DNA of 24,664 nucleotides from Chryseosolibacter sp040902445 (GTDB lineage: Bacteria; Bacteroidota; Bacteroidia; Cytophagales; Cyclobacteriaceae). Below, in pieces: positions 1-8,118 of this stretch. Position 1 is the first letter of the stretch, and each line of letters begins with the position of its first letter. Both the position numbers and the translations under genes were made by a program. The DNA lies in contig JBBDXJ010000189.1 of NCBI GenBank assembly GCA_040902445.1, positions 1 through 24,664 of the forward strand, given 5' to 3'. Below the pieces are notes generated by a model, which was not told the origin of the DNA, made no database searches, and saw only the letters and a program-made list of their open reading frames with translations.

Positions 1-270
1 GGCACGTGAATGTGCCGCTATAATAAACCCATCTTCTGTTATTAATAAAAGTTCGATTTAAATTTTCATTAGTTTTTTGCCGGATCAGCAGACGGAACAA
101 TCGTTTGTACATCTAACCCACCAGGAGTTCCCATACTTTGCGAAAGCGGCCATGACGGATTTTGTCTGTTGATAGGCACAATAATTTATCTCAGAAAGGT
201 GCGTTACAACTCACCGGATAGTGCCGGTTAGTTGAGCTAAACAAAGGATGTTAAACTTAAACTGAAAAAG
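1..270. other. Intergenic region at window start; no confident gene
   Basis: The first 16 bases form a small hairpin (GGCAC, loop, GTGCC) that could be the tail of a gene outside the window, but no T-tract follows. On the minus strand, positions 69-179 are open for 36 codons from a GTG and read as a plausible but unrecognised peptide; a stop lies just upstream, so it is either a tiny ORF or a gene remnant. Positions 208-233 form a separate inverted repeat, listed on its own. Confidence 0.5.
208..233. repeat. Imperfect inverted repeat upstream of the small lipoprotein gene
   Basis: The arms AACTCACCGG and CCGGTTAGTT pair at nine of ten positions around the 6-nt loop ATAGTG. It ends about 37 nt before the lipoprotein start, so it could be an mRNA leader hairpin or an operator. 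There is no T-tract on either side, which argues against an intrinsic terminator. Function unknown. Confidence 0.45.
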
Positions 271-489
271 ATGAAAAAGGTAATATTGATTTTCCTTGCA
301 GCAGTAGCATTCAGCTGTGGTGATGGGAGCAACCGTTCCAGTGAAACTGGTTCAGAATCACAGACCGAAGAGAATTATTCGGATGATGCTTTGGATGCTG
401 ATACAACTGAAATGGAAATGGACACTACTTCATCACCGGGAATGGACCGGAAAAGTGAAGTTGACACCGTGTCTAACAGAAACCCGTAA
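271..489 (+). CDS. Small acidic lipoprotein, 72 aa, unknown function
   Basis: The protein starts MKKVILIFLAAVAFSC, a lipoprotein signal peptide with the likely lipidated cysteine at residue 16, directly followed by Gly-Asp-Gly. The rest is low-complexity and rich in Ser, Thr, Glu and Asp (about residues 20-72), with no predicted membrane segment after the signal and no fold I recognise. Short, disordered acidic lipoproteins are common in Bacteroidota. The gene appears monocistronic: a strong terminator follows 13 nt after the stop and the next gene is convergent. The signal peptide favours this frame over another open frame that overlaps it on the same strand. Confidence 0.75.
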   Translation: MKKVILIFLAAVAFSCGDGSNRSSETGSESQTEENYSDDALDADTTEMEMDTTSSPGMDRKSEVDTVSNRNP

Positions 490-502
490 TGAATTAATCC
501 CA

Positions 503-543
503 GGGATGCAAGGTAGCGGTCACCGCGTTTTGCATCCCTTTTT
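503..543 (+). terminator. Rho-independent terminator of the small lipoprotein gene
   Basis: GGGATGCAA (503-511) pairs with TTGCATCCC (530-538). The loop contains an inner GCGG/CCGC hairpin, and the run TTTTT follows at 539-543. The tract lies only on the plus-strand side, so it serves the upstream lipoprotein gene and not the convergent peptidase. Confidence 0.85.
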
Positions 544-636
544 CAATACGTAACAACCCAAAGGCTATGCTATTGATGGCTTTTGGAAAGAACAACCCTG
601 ACTTGAACGATGTCGCAAGACCAAATAAAAAATTTA

Positions 637-2139
637 TTATTTTTCGTCAGGCCTTATCCTTTCGTCGCGGTTGGCAATTTCCCACGCGGTAAAAAAAATA
701 CACTTTACACGCGTCGTTAATAAGTCGAATTCAATCTTATCGACCTCGTCACTCGGCAAGTGGTAATCTTCATGGATACCATCAAAATAAAAGATGATGG
801 GAATATTTTTCTGGGCAAAGTTCCAATGATCTGACCGGTAATATAACCGGGCAGGATGGTTTTCATCGTTGTAGGTATAGTCGAAAACCAGTTTGGTAAA
901 TCTTCTGTTCACGGACTCGCTTACCTCGTGAAGCGCAGAAGAAAGTTTATCAGCTCCGATCACATAAACGTAAGGAGGACTGTCCTTGTGTTGTTCATCG
1001 CGTCTTCCGATCATATCGATGTTGAGATTTACGACGGTGTTAGCCAGGGGAAAGGTCGGGTATTGTGTATAGAACTCGGATCCAAGCAAACCGTTTTCTT
1101 CGCCGGCAACCGTCATAAACAGGATACTGCGTCGCGGTCCTTTACCGTCTTTTTTTGCCTGTGCAAATGCTTTTGCCAATTGCAAAACTGCGACCGTCCC
1201 TGAGCCGTCGTCATCTGCCCCATTGTTGATGAGGTCACCGGTTCCGGAGGATTTCTTACCAATGTGGTCATAGTGGGCAGTGATCACAATCAATTCATCT
1301 TTTTTGTCAGTACCTTCCAGGACACCGAGTACATTTTCCGTTTCAATGGTTTTGATTTCTACCGACGTTTTATAAGTGACTTTGCCGGGAGGGATTTTTT
1401 TCAAAGAAGTTTTTTTACCATCGCCCTCTGCTGCAAGTGATAATTTATCAATAGTGGTATTAAAAATTCTTTCGGCTACAGTGGGGGAAACGAAGAATAT
1501 CCCGGTGCTCTTATTTGCGATTTGCGGTTTTTTCAGCGAAAGCCTTCCATCGGAAAGGAACGCCTCGAACTGAAGTGCGTACTCATTGAACTCTTCGGCT
1601 GTGTTGGTATTCAGAATAAAAACTATCTCCGCATTTTTTGAACGGGCTAATGATACTACCCCGCGGTAATCATGCTCTTCGCCTATCATGATCAATACTG
1701 CCTTGCCTGTCACGTCCAACTGACCGTAGTCGTCCATTCGTCCCTTGCCGGCAAATACAATAGGAACCGAAACTTCTCCCCCGGAATTATCCTTTCCATA
1801 GTAAACGATATCCTGAAAATTTTTGAACTCATTTCCACCTGCCCTGACGAATGCTTCGCCAGGTACGGTTTTGTACAAAGGAAACGGTTGATAAAAACTT
1901 CCGTTGACGGGCGCTTTAAGTCCAAACTCCTGAAAATGATAGCTGATAAAGGCCGCCGCCATTTTTTGACCCCGTGAACCGGTTTCCCGTCCCTCCAGGG
2001 CATCTGCTGAAAGGATGGTCAGGTTTTCTTTGAGATCTGCAGGAGTAATCAGATTGCTATAATCCAGGGCCGGGTTTTGCGCAGTAAGGCCAGGACTCAG
2101 AAGCACGTAGGAGAAAATTATTAAATACCTTAATCTCAT
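637..2139 (-). CDS. Secreted M28-family zinc metallopeptidase with PA-like insert
   Basis: A 500-aa protein with a cleavable signal peptide (about residues 1-20, ending near LTAQ). The central region (about 90-250) resembles the PA-type domain that often precedes M28 catalytic domains. The C-terminal domain has the M28 dizinc ligands in order: AHYDH (H289), NGADDDGSG (Asp near 309-310), AGEENG (E347/E348), NIDMIG (D375) and RSDHW (H438). Family members are aminopeptidases or carboxypeptidases acting outside the cytoplasm; here the likely role is hydrolysis of peptides in the periplasm or at the surface. It is transcribed alone, divergently from gcvP, and no key residue is missing. Exact substrate preference cannot be read from the sequence. 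Confidence 0.92.
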   Translation of the reverse strand: MRLRYLIIFSYVLLSPGLTAQNPALDYSNLITPADLKENLTILSADALEGRETGSRGQKMAAAFISYHFQEFGLKAPVNGSFYQPFPLYKTVPGEAFVRAGGNEFKNFQDIVYYGKDNSGGEVSVPIVFAGKGRMDDYGQLDVTGKAVLIMIGEEHDYRGVVSLARSKNAEIVFILNTNTAEEFNEYALQFEAFLSDGRLSLKKPQIANKSTGIFFVSPTVAERIFNTTIDKLSLAAEGDGKKTSLKKIPPGKVTYKTSVEIKTIETENVLGVLEGTDKKDELIVITAHYDHIGKKSSGTGDLINNGADDDGSGTVAVLQLAKAFAQAKKDGKGPRRSILFMTVAGEENGLLGSEFYTQYPTFPLANTVVNLNIDMIGRRDEQHKDSPPYVYVIGADKLSSALHEVSESVNRRFTKLVFDYTYNDENHPARLYYRSDHWNFAQKNIPIIFYFDGIHEDYHLPSDEVDKIEFDLLTTRVKCIFFTAWEIANRDERIRPDEK

Positions 2140-2211
2140 AGCTGATTTTTTTAACGTAATGACCCGCCAGAAAAGTGGTTGATTCCACTGTAGTTAATTG
2201 TTAAAATTGGT

Positions 2212-2219
2212 CAAAACTA
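2212..2219 (-). promoter_or_regulatory. Candidate -7 element for the M28 peptidase gene
   Basis: Read on the minus strand this is TAGTTTTG, an exact match to the Bacteroidota -7 form TAnnTTTG, about 73 nt before the start codon. No good TTTG lies 19-21 nt further upstream, so the assignment is tentative. Confidence 0.4.
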
Positions 2220-2334
2220 ATTCACTTTCTAAAACTTTCGATAAACCGGCAGCCGTCTGCTGAAATATTTACAGGATGTTTAAAAATGCCTGATCTCTCT
2301 AAACTTTCCGCTGTTAATTGTGTTTTATCTGAAT

Positions 2335-2342
2335 TACCTTTG
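2335..2342 (+). promoter_or_regulatory. Candidate -7 element for gcvP
   Basis: TACCTTTG matches the Bacteroidota -7 form TAnnTTTG. The -33 partner is poor (a TTG lies only 14 nt upstream). If real, it gives gcvP a leader of about 200 nt containing the two G/C-rich hairpins noted for this region. Confidence 0.35.
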
Positions 2343-2552
2343 CGACCGGGATAAAAGGATCATGGGTTGCCGGTCAATTCTCAAAATTCCCGGCTCATAA
2401 ACAGATTACAGGATTTGGATACATTTTGTGCCAAGAACAAAACTTAAGCCACAAAAGCATGCCCCAAAACCGGGGAATTAATCCAGGGTAACCTTCCAGG
2501 ACCGATTTTCCCAACCGATTACATTGTTACAGGAATTTATCCAACGTTATCG

Positions 2553-5444
2553 ATGCACATAGATTCACAGTACACGGAAAAATTTGAATCCAGGCATATT
2601 GGGCCGGATGCTCTTCAGGTCAGCGAAATGCTAAAAACAGTAAAAGCAAGCTCAATGGAGGAGCTTATTAAACAGACCATTCCCTCAAAGATCCGCCTTA
2701 AAAAACCGCTGAACCTTCCTGCTGCCCAATCCGAATATCAATTTCTGAATAATTTTCGCCGGCTTGCCGCCAAAAACAAAGTCTTTAAATCCTTCATAGG
2801 TACTGGCTATTACAATACCATTACGCCGCCTGTTATCCAGAGAAATATCCTGGAAAACCCGGGTTGGTACACTGCCTACACCCCTTATCAGGCCGAAATT
2901 GCTCAAGGCAGATTAGAGGCGCTCATCAACTACCAAACGATGGTAATTGATCTTACGGGCATGGAGATCGCCAATGCTTCATTGCTCGATGAAGCTACGG
3001 CGGCCGCGGAAGCTATTCACCTTTTTCATGCCTCACGGAAGACATCCAAAAAGAATGCGCGTAAATTTTTTGTTGACGAAAATGTTTTCCCACAAACCAT
3101 AGATGTTTTAAAAACACGGTCGACGCCAATAGGCGTGGAGTTAGTGATCGGCAACGTGAACAAACTCGATGTGTCGGATGCAGACTTATTTGCCGTCATG
3201 ATACAGAACCCGGATAACAATGGATGCATAAAGGATTATTCTTCTTTTATTGAATCTGCGCATGCAAAAGATCTGGCCGTAGTGATGGCGGCGGATATTA
3301 TGAGCCTGCTGCTGATAAAATCTCCCGGCGAAATGGGTGCGGATGTCGTGGTGGGATCGACCCAGCGCTTCGGAGTACCCATGGGTTTTGGTGGTCCGCA
3401 TGCAGCTTTCTTTGCAACCCGTGACGAATTTAAAAGACAAATGCCAGGGCGTATCATCGGTGCTTCCCTCGATGCGTCAGGACACCCCGGATACCGTATG
3501 GCCCTGCAGACCCGCGAGCAACACATCCGCAGGGAAAAAGCAACTTCCAATATTTGTACTGCACAGGTTCTCCTATCCGTCATGGCGGGGATGTATGCGG
3601 TTTACCACGGTCCCGCTGGTCTGAGGAAAATCGCAGGAAGGATACACGGACTTACCCGGTCGCTGGATGCGGGCTTGAAAGCAATGGGTATTCAACAGGT
3701 GAATGAGGAGTACTTCGACACTTTAAAAGTAGCAGTATCGGATAAAAAAGCAATTGCACGTGAAGCGGAAAAACGCGAGATCAATTTCCGTTACTTCGAT
3801 GATCAGCATGTTGGGATTTCCGTTGACGAAACAACATCACCTGAAGATTGCAAACACATCCTGGAAGTTTTTGGCAATGCTGAAAAGAAAAAAAGCCGGG
3901 AGTTGTCTTACAACGGAAAAGAAATTAACTGGCCCTCTTCCCTCATAAGGAAATCCGCCTTTCTCACTCACCCGGTTTTTAACACCCATCATTCCGAACA
4001 TGAAATGCTTCGCTATATAAAGCGACTGGAAAACAAGGATCTTTCGATGGTTCATTCGATGATCTCCCTGGGTTCCTGTACCATGAAGCTCAATGCAACT
4101 ACCGAGATGATGCCACTGACCTGGCCGGAGTTCGGAAATATACATCCGTTCACACCACGTGACCAGACGGAAGGATATTTAACCATGATATCAGAATTGG
4201 AAGAATGGCTGAAAGAAATTACGGGTTTTACCGGTGTTTCCCTGCAGCCCAACAGCGGAGCTCAGGGCGAATATGCGGGTCTGATGACTATACGGGCTTA
4301 TCACGAGAGCCGAAAGGAAATTCACCGCAAAATTGCTTTGATCCCCGCTTCCGCCCACGGAACGAATCCGGCGAGCGCTGTAATGGCGGGCATGACAGTA
4401 GTAGTGGTGAAGTCCGACGAGGAAGGTAAAATTGACCTGGCAGACCTGAAGGCAAAGGCAGAACAACATAAGAAGGACCTTTCCTGTCTGATGGTAACCT
4501 ACCCGTCAACGCATGGGGTATTCGAAGAATCTATCACCGAAATATGTGAAGTCATTCATCAACATGGCGGCATGGTTTATATGGATGGTGCCAACATGAA
4601 CGCACAGGTCGGGCTGACCTCTCCGGCCAATATCGGAGCGGATGTTTGTCATTTGAATCTGCACAAAACATTTTGCATCCCCCATGGGGGCGGAGGCCCG
4701 GGCATGGGACCTATTTGCGTGAACAACAAGCTCAAGCCTTTTTTGCCGGGTCACGCACTGGTTAAAACGGGAGGCGAAAAAGCCATCCACGCCGTATCTG
4801 CTGCACCATGGGGCAGCGCAAGCATTCTCACGATCTCGTACGCCTACATCGCCATGATGGGAAGCGATGGGTTGACCAACGCAACACAAATGGCAATACT
4901 CAACGCAAACTACATCAAAGCAAGACTGGAAGGACATTTTAAAATCTTATATGCAGGCACGAAAGGCCGTTGCGCTCATGAAATGATAGTGGATTGCCGC
5001 GATTTTAAAAAATCAGGAATTGAAGTTGAAGACATCGCTAAACGTCTGATGGATTATGGTTTCCACGCTCCGACTGTATCCTTTCCAGTAGCCGGTACGT
5101 TGATGATCGAACCTACGGAAAGCGAACCCAAAGAAGAACTCGATCGTTTTTGCGATACGCTCATTGAGGTCAGAAACGAGATCCGTGAAATTGAAGACGG
5201 GAAAGCTGACAGGGAAGACAACGTATTCAAGCACGCGCCCCATACCGCAGCCGTAATTACGGCCGATGAATGGAAACGCCCTTATAGCCGCCAAAAGGCC
5301 GCCTACCCTCTGCCATTTGTCAAAGACACGAAATTCTGGCCCGCAGTTAGCCGGGTCGACAATGCATACGGTGACCGGAACCTGATGTGCAGCTGTTTGC
5401 CCATTGAAGAATTTTCTAAAAAAGAAGATCCCGTGACGGCATAA
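2553..5444 (+). CDS. gcvP: Glycine dehydrogenase (decarboxylating), P protein of the glycine cleavage system
   Basis: A 963-aa full-length single-chain P protein, near the usual length of about 950-960. It decarboxylates glycine with pyridoxal phosphate and passes the aminomethyl group to the lipoyl arm of H protein in the cytoplasm. The N-terminal half starts with the typical RHIGP segment and the C-terminal half repeats the fold. The PLP lysine is K705 in HLNLHKTF, followed by the glycine-rich loop HGGGGPGMGP. The conserved SCTMKLNATTEM segment lies near residue 509. gcvT and gcvH are not in the window, so the system is split in this genome, as is common in Bacteroidota. The following gene is serine dehydratase, a metabolic neighbour, but about 200 nt separate them and sdaA seems to have its own promoter. 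Confidence 0.97.
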   Translation: MHIDSQYTEKFESRHIGPDALQVSEMLKTVKASSMEELIKQTIPSKIRLKKPLNLPAAQSEYQFLNNFRRLAAKNKVFKSFIGTGYYNTITPPVIQRNILENPGWYTAYTPYQAEIAQGRLEALINYQTMVIDLTGMEIANASLLDEATAAAEAIHLFHASRKTSKKNARKFFVDENVFPQTIDVLKTRSTPIGVELVIGNVNKLDVSDADLFAVMIQNPDNNGCIKDYSSFIESAHAKDLAVVMAADIMSLLLIKSPGEMGADVVVGSTQRFGVPMGFGGPHAAFFATRDEFKRQMPGRIIGASLDASGHPGYRMALQTREQHIRREKATSNICTAQVLLSVMAGMYAVYHGPAGLRKIAGRIHGLTRSLDAGLKAMGIQQVNEEYFDTLKVAVSDKKAIAREAEKREINFRYFDDQHVGISVDETTSPEDCKHILEVFGNAEKKKSRELSYNGKEINWPSSLIRKSAFLTHPVFNTHHSEHEMLRYIKRLENKDLSMVHSMISLGSCTMKLNATTEMMPLTWPEFGNIHPFTPRDQTEGYLTMISELEEWLKEITGFTGVSLQPNSGAQGEYAGLMTIRAYHESRKEIHRKIALIPASAHGTNPASAVMAGMTVVVVKSDEEGKIDLADLKAKAEQHKKDLSCLMVTYPSTHGVFEESITEICEVIHQHGGMVYMDGANMNAQVGLTSPANIGADVCHLNLHKTFCIPHGGGGPGMGPICVNNKLKPFLPGHALVKTGGEKAIHAVSAAPWGSASILTISYAYIAMMGSDGLTNATQMAILNANYIKARLEGHFKILYAGTKGRCAHEMIVDCRDFKKSGIEVEDIAKRLMDYGFHAPTVSFPVAGTLMIEPTESEPKEELDRFCDTLIEVRNEIREIEDGKADREDNVFKHAPHTAAVITADEWKRPYSRQKAAYPLPFVKDTKFWPAVSRVDNAYGDRNLMCSCLPIEEFSKKEDPVTA

Positions 5445-5540
5445 TTGTCTGAACCAGGATTAAAGGATTTAAGGATAGCCTGGATGATGCTATTACGATT
5501 ATTTAAGTAAGTAACAGGACTTACGTACTATTGATATTTT

Positions 5541-5596
5541 GACTTAAGTCCATGGTCCATTAGTCGGTACTGGTTTTGACTATGGACTATTGACTT
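5541..5596. repeat. Heptamer-phased imperfect inverted repeat between gcvP and sdaA
   Basis: The right arm (5578-5596) reads as heptamers GACTATG, GACTATT, GACTT. The left arm (5546-5565) is the same kind of sequence on the other strand, and the arms pair at about 17 of 20 positions around a 12-nt loop. The left end overlaps a perfect palindrome GACTTAAGTC (5541-5550). It is non-coding. It could fold in RNA and separate gcvP from sdaA transcription, but no T-tract follows. Confidence 0.55.
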
Positions 5597-5603
5597 TAAC
5601 ATG

Positions 5604-5634
5604 TTGTTTTCGATGTTTGAAAGGCGGAACTTTG
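5604..5634 (+). promoter_or_regulatory. Candidate promoter of sdaA
   Basis: A TTG at 5604-5606, a 20-nt spacer, then GAACTTTG at 5627-5634, one base away from the Bacteroidota -7 form TAnnTTTG. The implied transcription start lies only a few bases before the start codon, giving a very short leader. Confidence 0.45.
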
Positions 5635-5646
5635 TTATAGTAAAAA

Positions 5647-6561
5647 ATGCCTATGGCTTTTCTTTTTGATTCTTTTCACAACTGGAAAACGTACAGTGAG
5701 GTCTCCGGACAATCATTGGTTGACGTTGTTCTGGAATACGAACGCGAACAAAAGGGCAGAAGTAACCAGGAGATCTACGAAGGACTTTCCCGGGCATGGG
5801 AGGTGATGAAAGATGCTGTCAAGACAGGCCTCGAAGAGGATATGACATCCCGGAGTGGCATGATCAACAATGGAGCAAAAAAGGTTTATCGCCACCCCAC
5901 AGCCGTGTTGTCAAAAGAATTTCAGCAACTGATAGCACGGGCTCTGGCGGCCAAGGAGGTCAATTCGTGTATGGGCCGGGTGGTGGCCGCGCCTACTGCT
6001 GGTGCGAGCGGTATTATGCCTGGTGTATTGTTTACGCTGCAGGAGATCCACAGGATTGACGATAAAAAGATCCTTGAAGCGATGTTGATTGCCGCCGGTA
6101 TCGCCCTGATTATGGAACAAAAAGCGTCGATTTCCGGCGCAGTTGGAGGTTGTCAGGCAGAAACAGGAACCGCAGCTGCAATGGGCTCGGGGGCCATCAT
6201 ATTTTGCCTTGATGGCACGATCGACCAGTTGTTCAATGCTGTTGCCATCACCGTACAATGCATGTTGGGGCTCGTCTGTGACCCTGTGGCAGGGCTTGTT
6301 GAAGTGCCGTGTGTAGTGCGAAATGCCAGTGCGGCTGCGATAGCAAACAGTTCGGCGCAAATCGCTTTGGCCGATGTCAGCAGCGTAATTCCAGTAGATG
6401 AAGTGATCGAGGCTATGGGTGAGATTGGCGCGAGTATGGAAACGCGATATAAAGAAACGGCACTCGGTGGCCTGGCGATGACAGCCACCGGTCAGAAGAT
6501 AGCAAAGCGCGTGCTCATACGTGATATCGAGATCCTCCCGGATCAGGATCATGAACAATAA
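5647..6561 (+). CDS. sdaA: L-serine ammonia-lyase (iron-sulfur type), alpha chain
   Basis: A 304-aa protein of the SDH alpha family, which deaminates L-serine to pyruvate and ammonia using a [4Fe-4S] cluster instead of PLP. Candidate cluster cysteines are C169 (in AVGGCQAETG), C211 (LVCDPVAG) and C222 (VPCVVRN), spaced as in the family. The segment AAPTAGASGIMPG near 114-126 is also diagnostic. No beta-chain domain is fused, so a separate beta subunit is expected elsewhere. Translation could begin at the first ATG or at the second ATG two codons later; neither has a clear ribosome site. Following gcvP, it fits a glycine/serine catabolic neighbourhood. Confidence 0.93.
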   Translation: MPMAFLFDSFHNWKTYSEVSGQSLVDVVLEYEREQKGRSNQEIYEGLSRAWEVMKDAVKTGLEEDMTSRSGMINNGAKKVYRHPTAVLSKEFQQLIARALAAKEVNSCMGRVVAAPTAGASGIMPGVLFTLQEIHRIDDKKILEAMLIAAGIALIMEQKASISGAVGGCQAETGTAAAMGSGAIIFCLDGTIDQLFNAVAITVQCMLGLVCDPVAGLVEVPCVVRNASAAAIANSSAQIALADVSSVIPVDEVIEAMGEIGASMETRYKETALGGLAMTATGQKIAKRVLIRDIEILPDQDHEQ

Positions 6562-6633
6562 TTCCGGACAAGGCTGCTTTTAGTTTTGCTTCCAGGACCA
6601 GTATTTTAGTTTGGAGCTGAGGCACAAATCAAT

Positions 6634-6848
6634 CTAGACAAACACCAAATTTTCGGCCTCGGCATTTGATTCCGGCAAGGGTAATCCCTCTTCCAATAAT
6701 CCATCAATATGAAATTGAATTGCTTCTGCCAATTATGCAACGTCTCTTCCTTAGTAGCGCCCATTCCAATACATCCGGGAAGGTCAGGCGCATAGGCGCC
6801 AAAACCTCCATCCGGGTATTTCTCAATTATAATTGCAAATTTTCTCAT
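6634..6848 (-). pseudogene. Solitary HicB-like gene, frameshifted
   Basis: Residues 1-39 (MRKFAIIIEKYPDGG..., then AYAPDLPGCIGMGATKEET) are a clear HicB-family N-terminus. After residue 39 the frame goes wrong. Shifting by one base at about 6731-6732 restores a perfect HicB ending: AEAIQFHIDGLLEEGLP and then about 15 more residues to a TAG at 6634-6636, for a total of 71 aa, the normal size of the short family. Without the shift the protein runs on to 6606 with an unrelated 41-residue tail. The change looks like loss of one T in TTGG. No HicA-like toxin gene is adjacent: upstream is a membrane protein and downstream is sdaA. It is either a decayed gene or a base-call error. Confidence 0.75.
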
Positions 6849-6898
6849 AAGCTTATCTGAGCTTGTTTAAAATACTTTTTTGAAGATTTATAGAAATG

Positions 6899-7351
6899 TC
6901 ATTTGATAAAATCAGGCAGCACCTCATTGCCGAAAAAATAAACCGCCATACTGATCACTACCGACCAAAAGGATGCGCTGACAAACATATAAAAAATGAT
7001 CTTCTCCTTCGGACTGCCGGAACTTACAGCGAGCAGAGTACCTCCAATGGGTGTCAATATTACCGGCGTTAGCAATGCGACACCAACCAGGCCATAACGC
7101 TTCCATATTTTTTCGAGTTTTGCCGCCCGTGTGAGGTTGGTCTTCTTCGTCCTGAACCTTACGAACACTTTTGTTCGGATCCAGTCTCCGAAAAAGGTAA
7201 ACATAAATACAACGGTCATCATACCTGCCACTGTCGTCAGAATAGTTGTGATCGGGTGGAGGCCGACTCCATATCCGCCCAGGGGACCGAATATAAATTT
7301 AAGCATGCACGAAAAGTAAACGGGAATGGCCCTAAGAATTTCCTGCCACAT
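6899..7351 (-). CDS. Small integral membrane protein, possible small-multidrug-export-like family
   Basis: A 150-aa protein with about three or four hydrophobic segments: around residues 8-25, 34-58, 92-112 (LVGVALLTPVILTPIGGTLL) and 118-142. A basic cytoplasmic loop lies between (RTKKTNLTRAAKLEKIWKRYG). The GLVGVALLTP...TPIGG segment resembles the small multidrug export family (PF06695-like), whose transport role is weakly established. The gene begins 20 nt after the upp stop on the same strand, so it is probably co-transcribed with upp. The family assignment is from memory of the motif and is uncertain; that it is a membrane protein is secure. Confidence 0.6.
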   Translation of the reverse strand: MWQEILRAIPVYFSCMLKFIFGPLGGYGVGLHPITTILTTVAGMMTVVFMFTFFGDWIRTKVFVRFRTKKTNLTRAAKLEKIWKRYGLVGVALLTPVILTPIGGTLLAVSSGSPKEKIIFYMFVSASFWSVVISMAVYFFGNEVLPDFIK

Positions 7352-7371
7352 AAAAGCTCTTCGTAAAACTA

Positions 7372-8025
7372 CTATTGTTTGATCCCATAACTTAAATCGC
7401 CTGCATCGCCCAATCCTGGCACGATGTAAAAGGATGAATTTAATTTTTCATCAATGGCACAGGTCCAAAGGGAATATGGCAAAGTTAGATTTTCTTTCAA
7501 CAACTGAAGGCCCTCGGGTGCAGCCACCACCGAAACAATATATACATGTGCCGGCGTTCCTTTTGCCAACAAAAGTTTCTGTGCACCAAGAACAGAGCGC
7601 CCCGTAGCCAGCATGGGATCAATAAGCACAACTGATTTTCCGCGAACCGGGGGCACCGACATATAATCGATGTTTACCGTGACCGCCTTTTCGCTTTCAT
7701 TCCGGTAGGCGCCTATAAAACCACAGTCAGCATGATCAAAAATATTGAGAAAACCCTGTTGAAAAGGGATCCCTGCCCTGAGTATGGTGATGAGCAAGGG
7801 GTTTTCCTTTAGCACCTGAATGGTGGATTCTCCCAGAGGCGTTTTTACCTTTTTGGATTGGAAAGGAAGTTTTTTTGACACTTCATAACCGAGGATTTCA
7901 CCGAGGCGCTCCATGTTCCTCCTGAATCGCATGCGGTCTTTTTGAAGAGCCGCGTCGCGCAATTCAGATAAAAACTGATTGGCAATAGAGTGGTGCTCGC
8001 TGAGTACAAAAATGTTATTGTCCAT
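7372..8025 (-). CDS. upp: Uracil phosphoribosyltransferase
   Basis: A 217-aa cytoplasmic enzyme of pyrimidine salvage that converts uracil and PRPP to UMP. The PRPP-binding loop is DPMLATGRS (136-144), preceded by the hydrophobic strand SVVLI. The C-terminal IVPGLGDAGD (201-210) is the uracil-recognition segment of this family, and LRAGIPF (82-88) is also conserved. Length matches the usual 205-220. It is the first gene of a minus-strand pair with the small membrane protein and is divergent from the M42-like peptidase. The hpt gene nearby on the other strand covers purine salvage. Confidence 0.95.
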   Translation of the reverse strand: MDNNIFVLSEHHSIANQFLSELRDAALQKDRMRFRRNMERLGEILGYEVSKKLPFQSKKVKTPLGESTIQVLKENPLLITILRAGIPFQQGFLNIFDHADCGFIGAYRNESEKAVTVNIDYMSVPPVRGKSVVLIDPMLATGRSVLGAQKLLLAKGTPAHVYIVSVVAAPEGLQLLKENLTLPYSLWTCAIDEKLNSSFYIVPGLGDAGDLSYGIKQ

Positions 8026-8085
8026 GGCGTTTTTTTCTCTTGAAAATTTAGAATAAAGTTGTGTAAAGAACTAATGCCGGATTAC

Positions 8086-8097
8086 CCCCGCGAGGGG
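8086..8097. repeat. Short GC-rich hairpin before the M42-like peptidase
   Basis: CCCC, the tetraloop GCGA, then GGGG, ending 21 nt before the ATG at 8119. The loop is of the stable GNRA type. Its presence between candidate starts suggests that this stretch is leader rather than coding sequence. Function unknown. Confidence 0.35.
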
Positions 8098-8118
8098 AGC
8101 AGGCTGTCTATTTTTCAA

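Larger units (their letters stand above)
2140..2552. other. 413-nt divergent control region between the M28 peptidase and gcvP
   Basis: No coding region is visible. It should hold promoters for both flanking genes; candidate -7 elements are listed separately. On the gcvP side there are inverted repeats GACCGG/CCGGTC (2344-2349 with 2370-2375) and CCCC/GGGG (2462-2465 with 2472-2475). On the peptidase side there is AGTGG/CCACT (2174-2178 with 2185-2189). I looked for a glycine riboswitch before gcvP and did not find its conserved core. Confidence 0.6.

Noticed and set aside
2343..2552. Glycine riboswitch before gcvP
   Set aside because: The leader has hairpins, but I could not find the conserved aptamer core or a tandem arrangement.
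4506..4937. 143-codon open frame antisense to gcvP
   Set aside because: It is opposite the most conserved PLP-binding part of gcvP and has no recognisable protein features.
5911..6558. Long open frame (215 codons) antisense to sdaA
   Set aside because: It lies wholly inside sdaA, its protein is rich in Cys, His and Arg with no family resemblance, and it is explained by codon structure of the sense gene.
6899..8025. HicA toxin partner for the HicB-like gene
   Set aside because: Both upstream genes on that strand are a membrane protein and upp; no 60-80-codon HicA-like frame is adjacent on either side.
8059..8118. Longer N-terminus of the M42-like peptidase from a TTG
   Set aside because: The extra 20 residues are not family-like and contain a leader hairpin; the ATG at 8119 gives a typical N-terminus.
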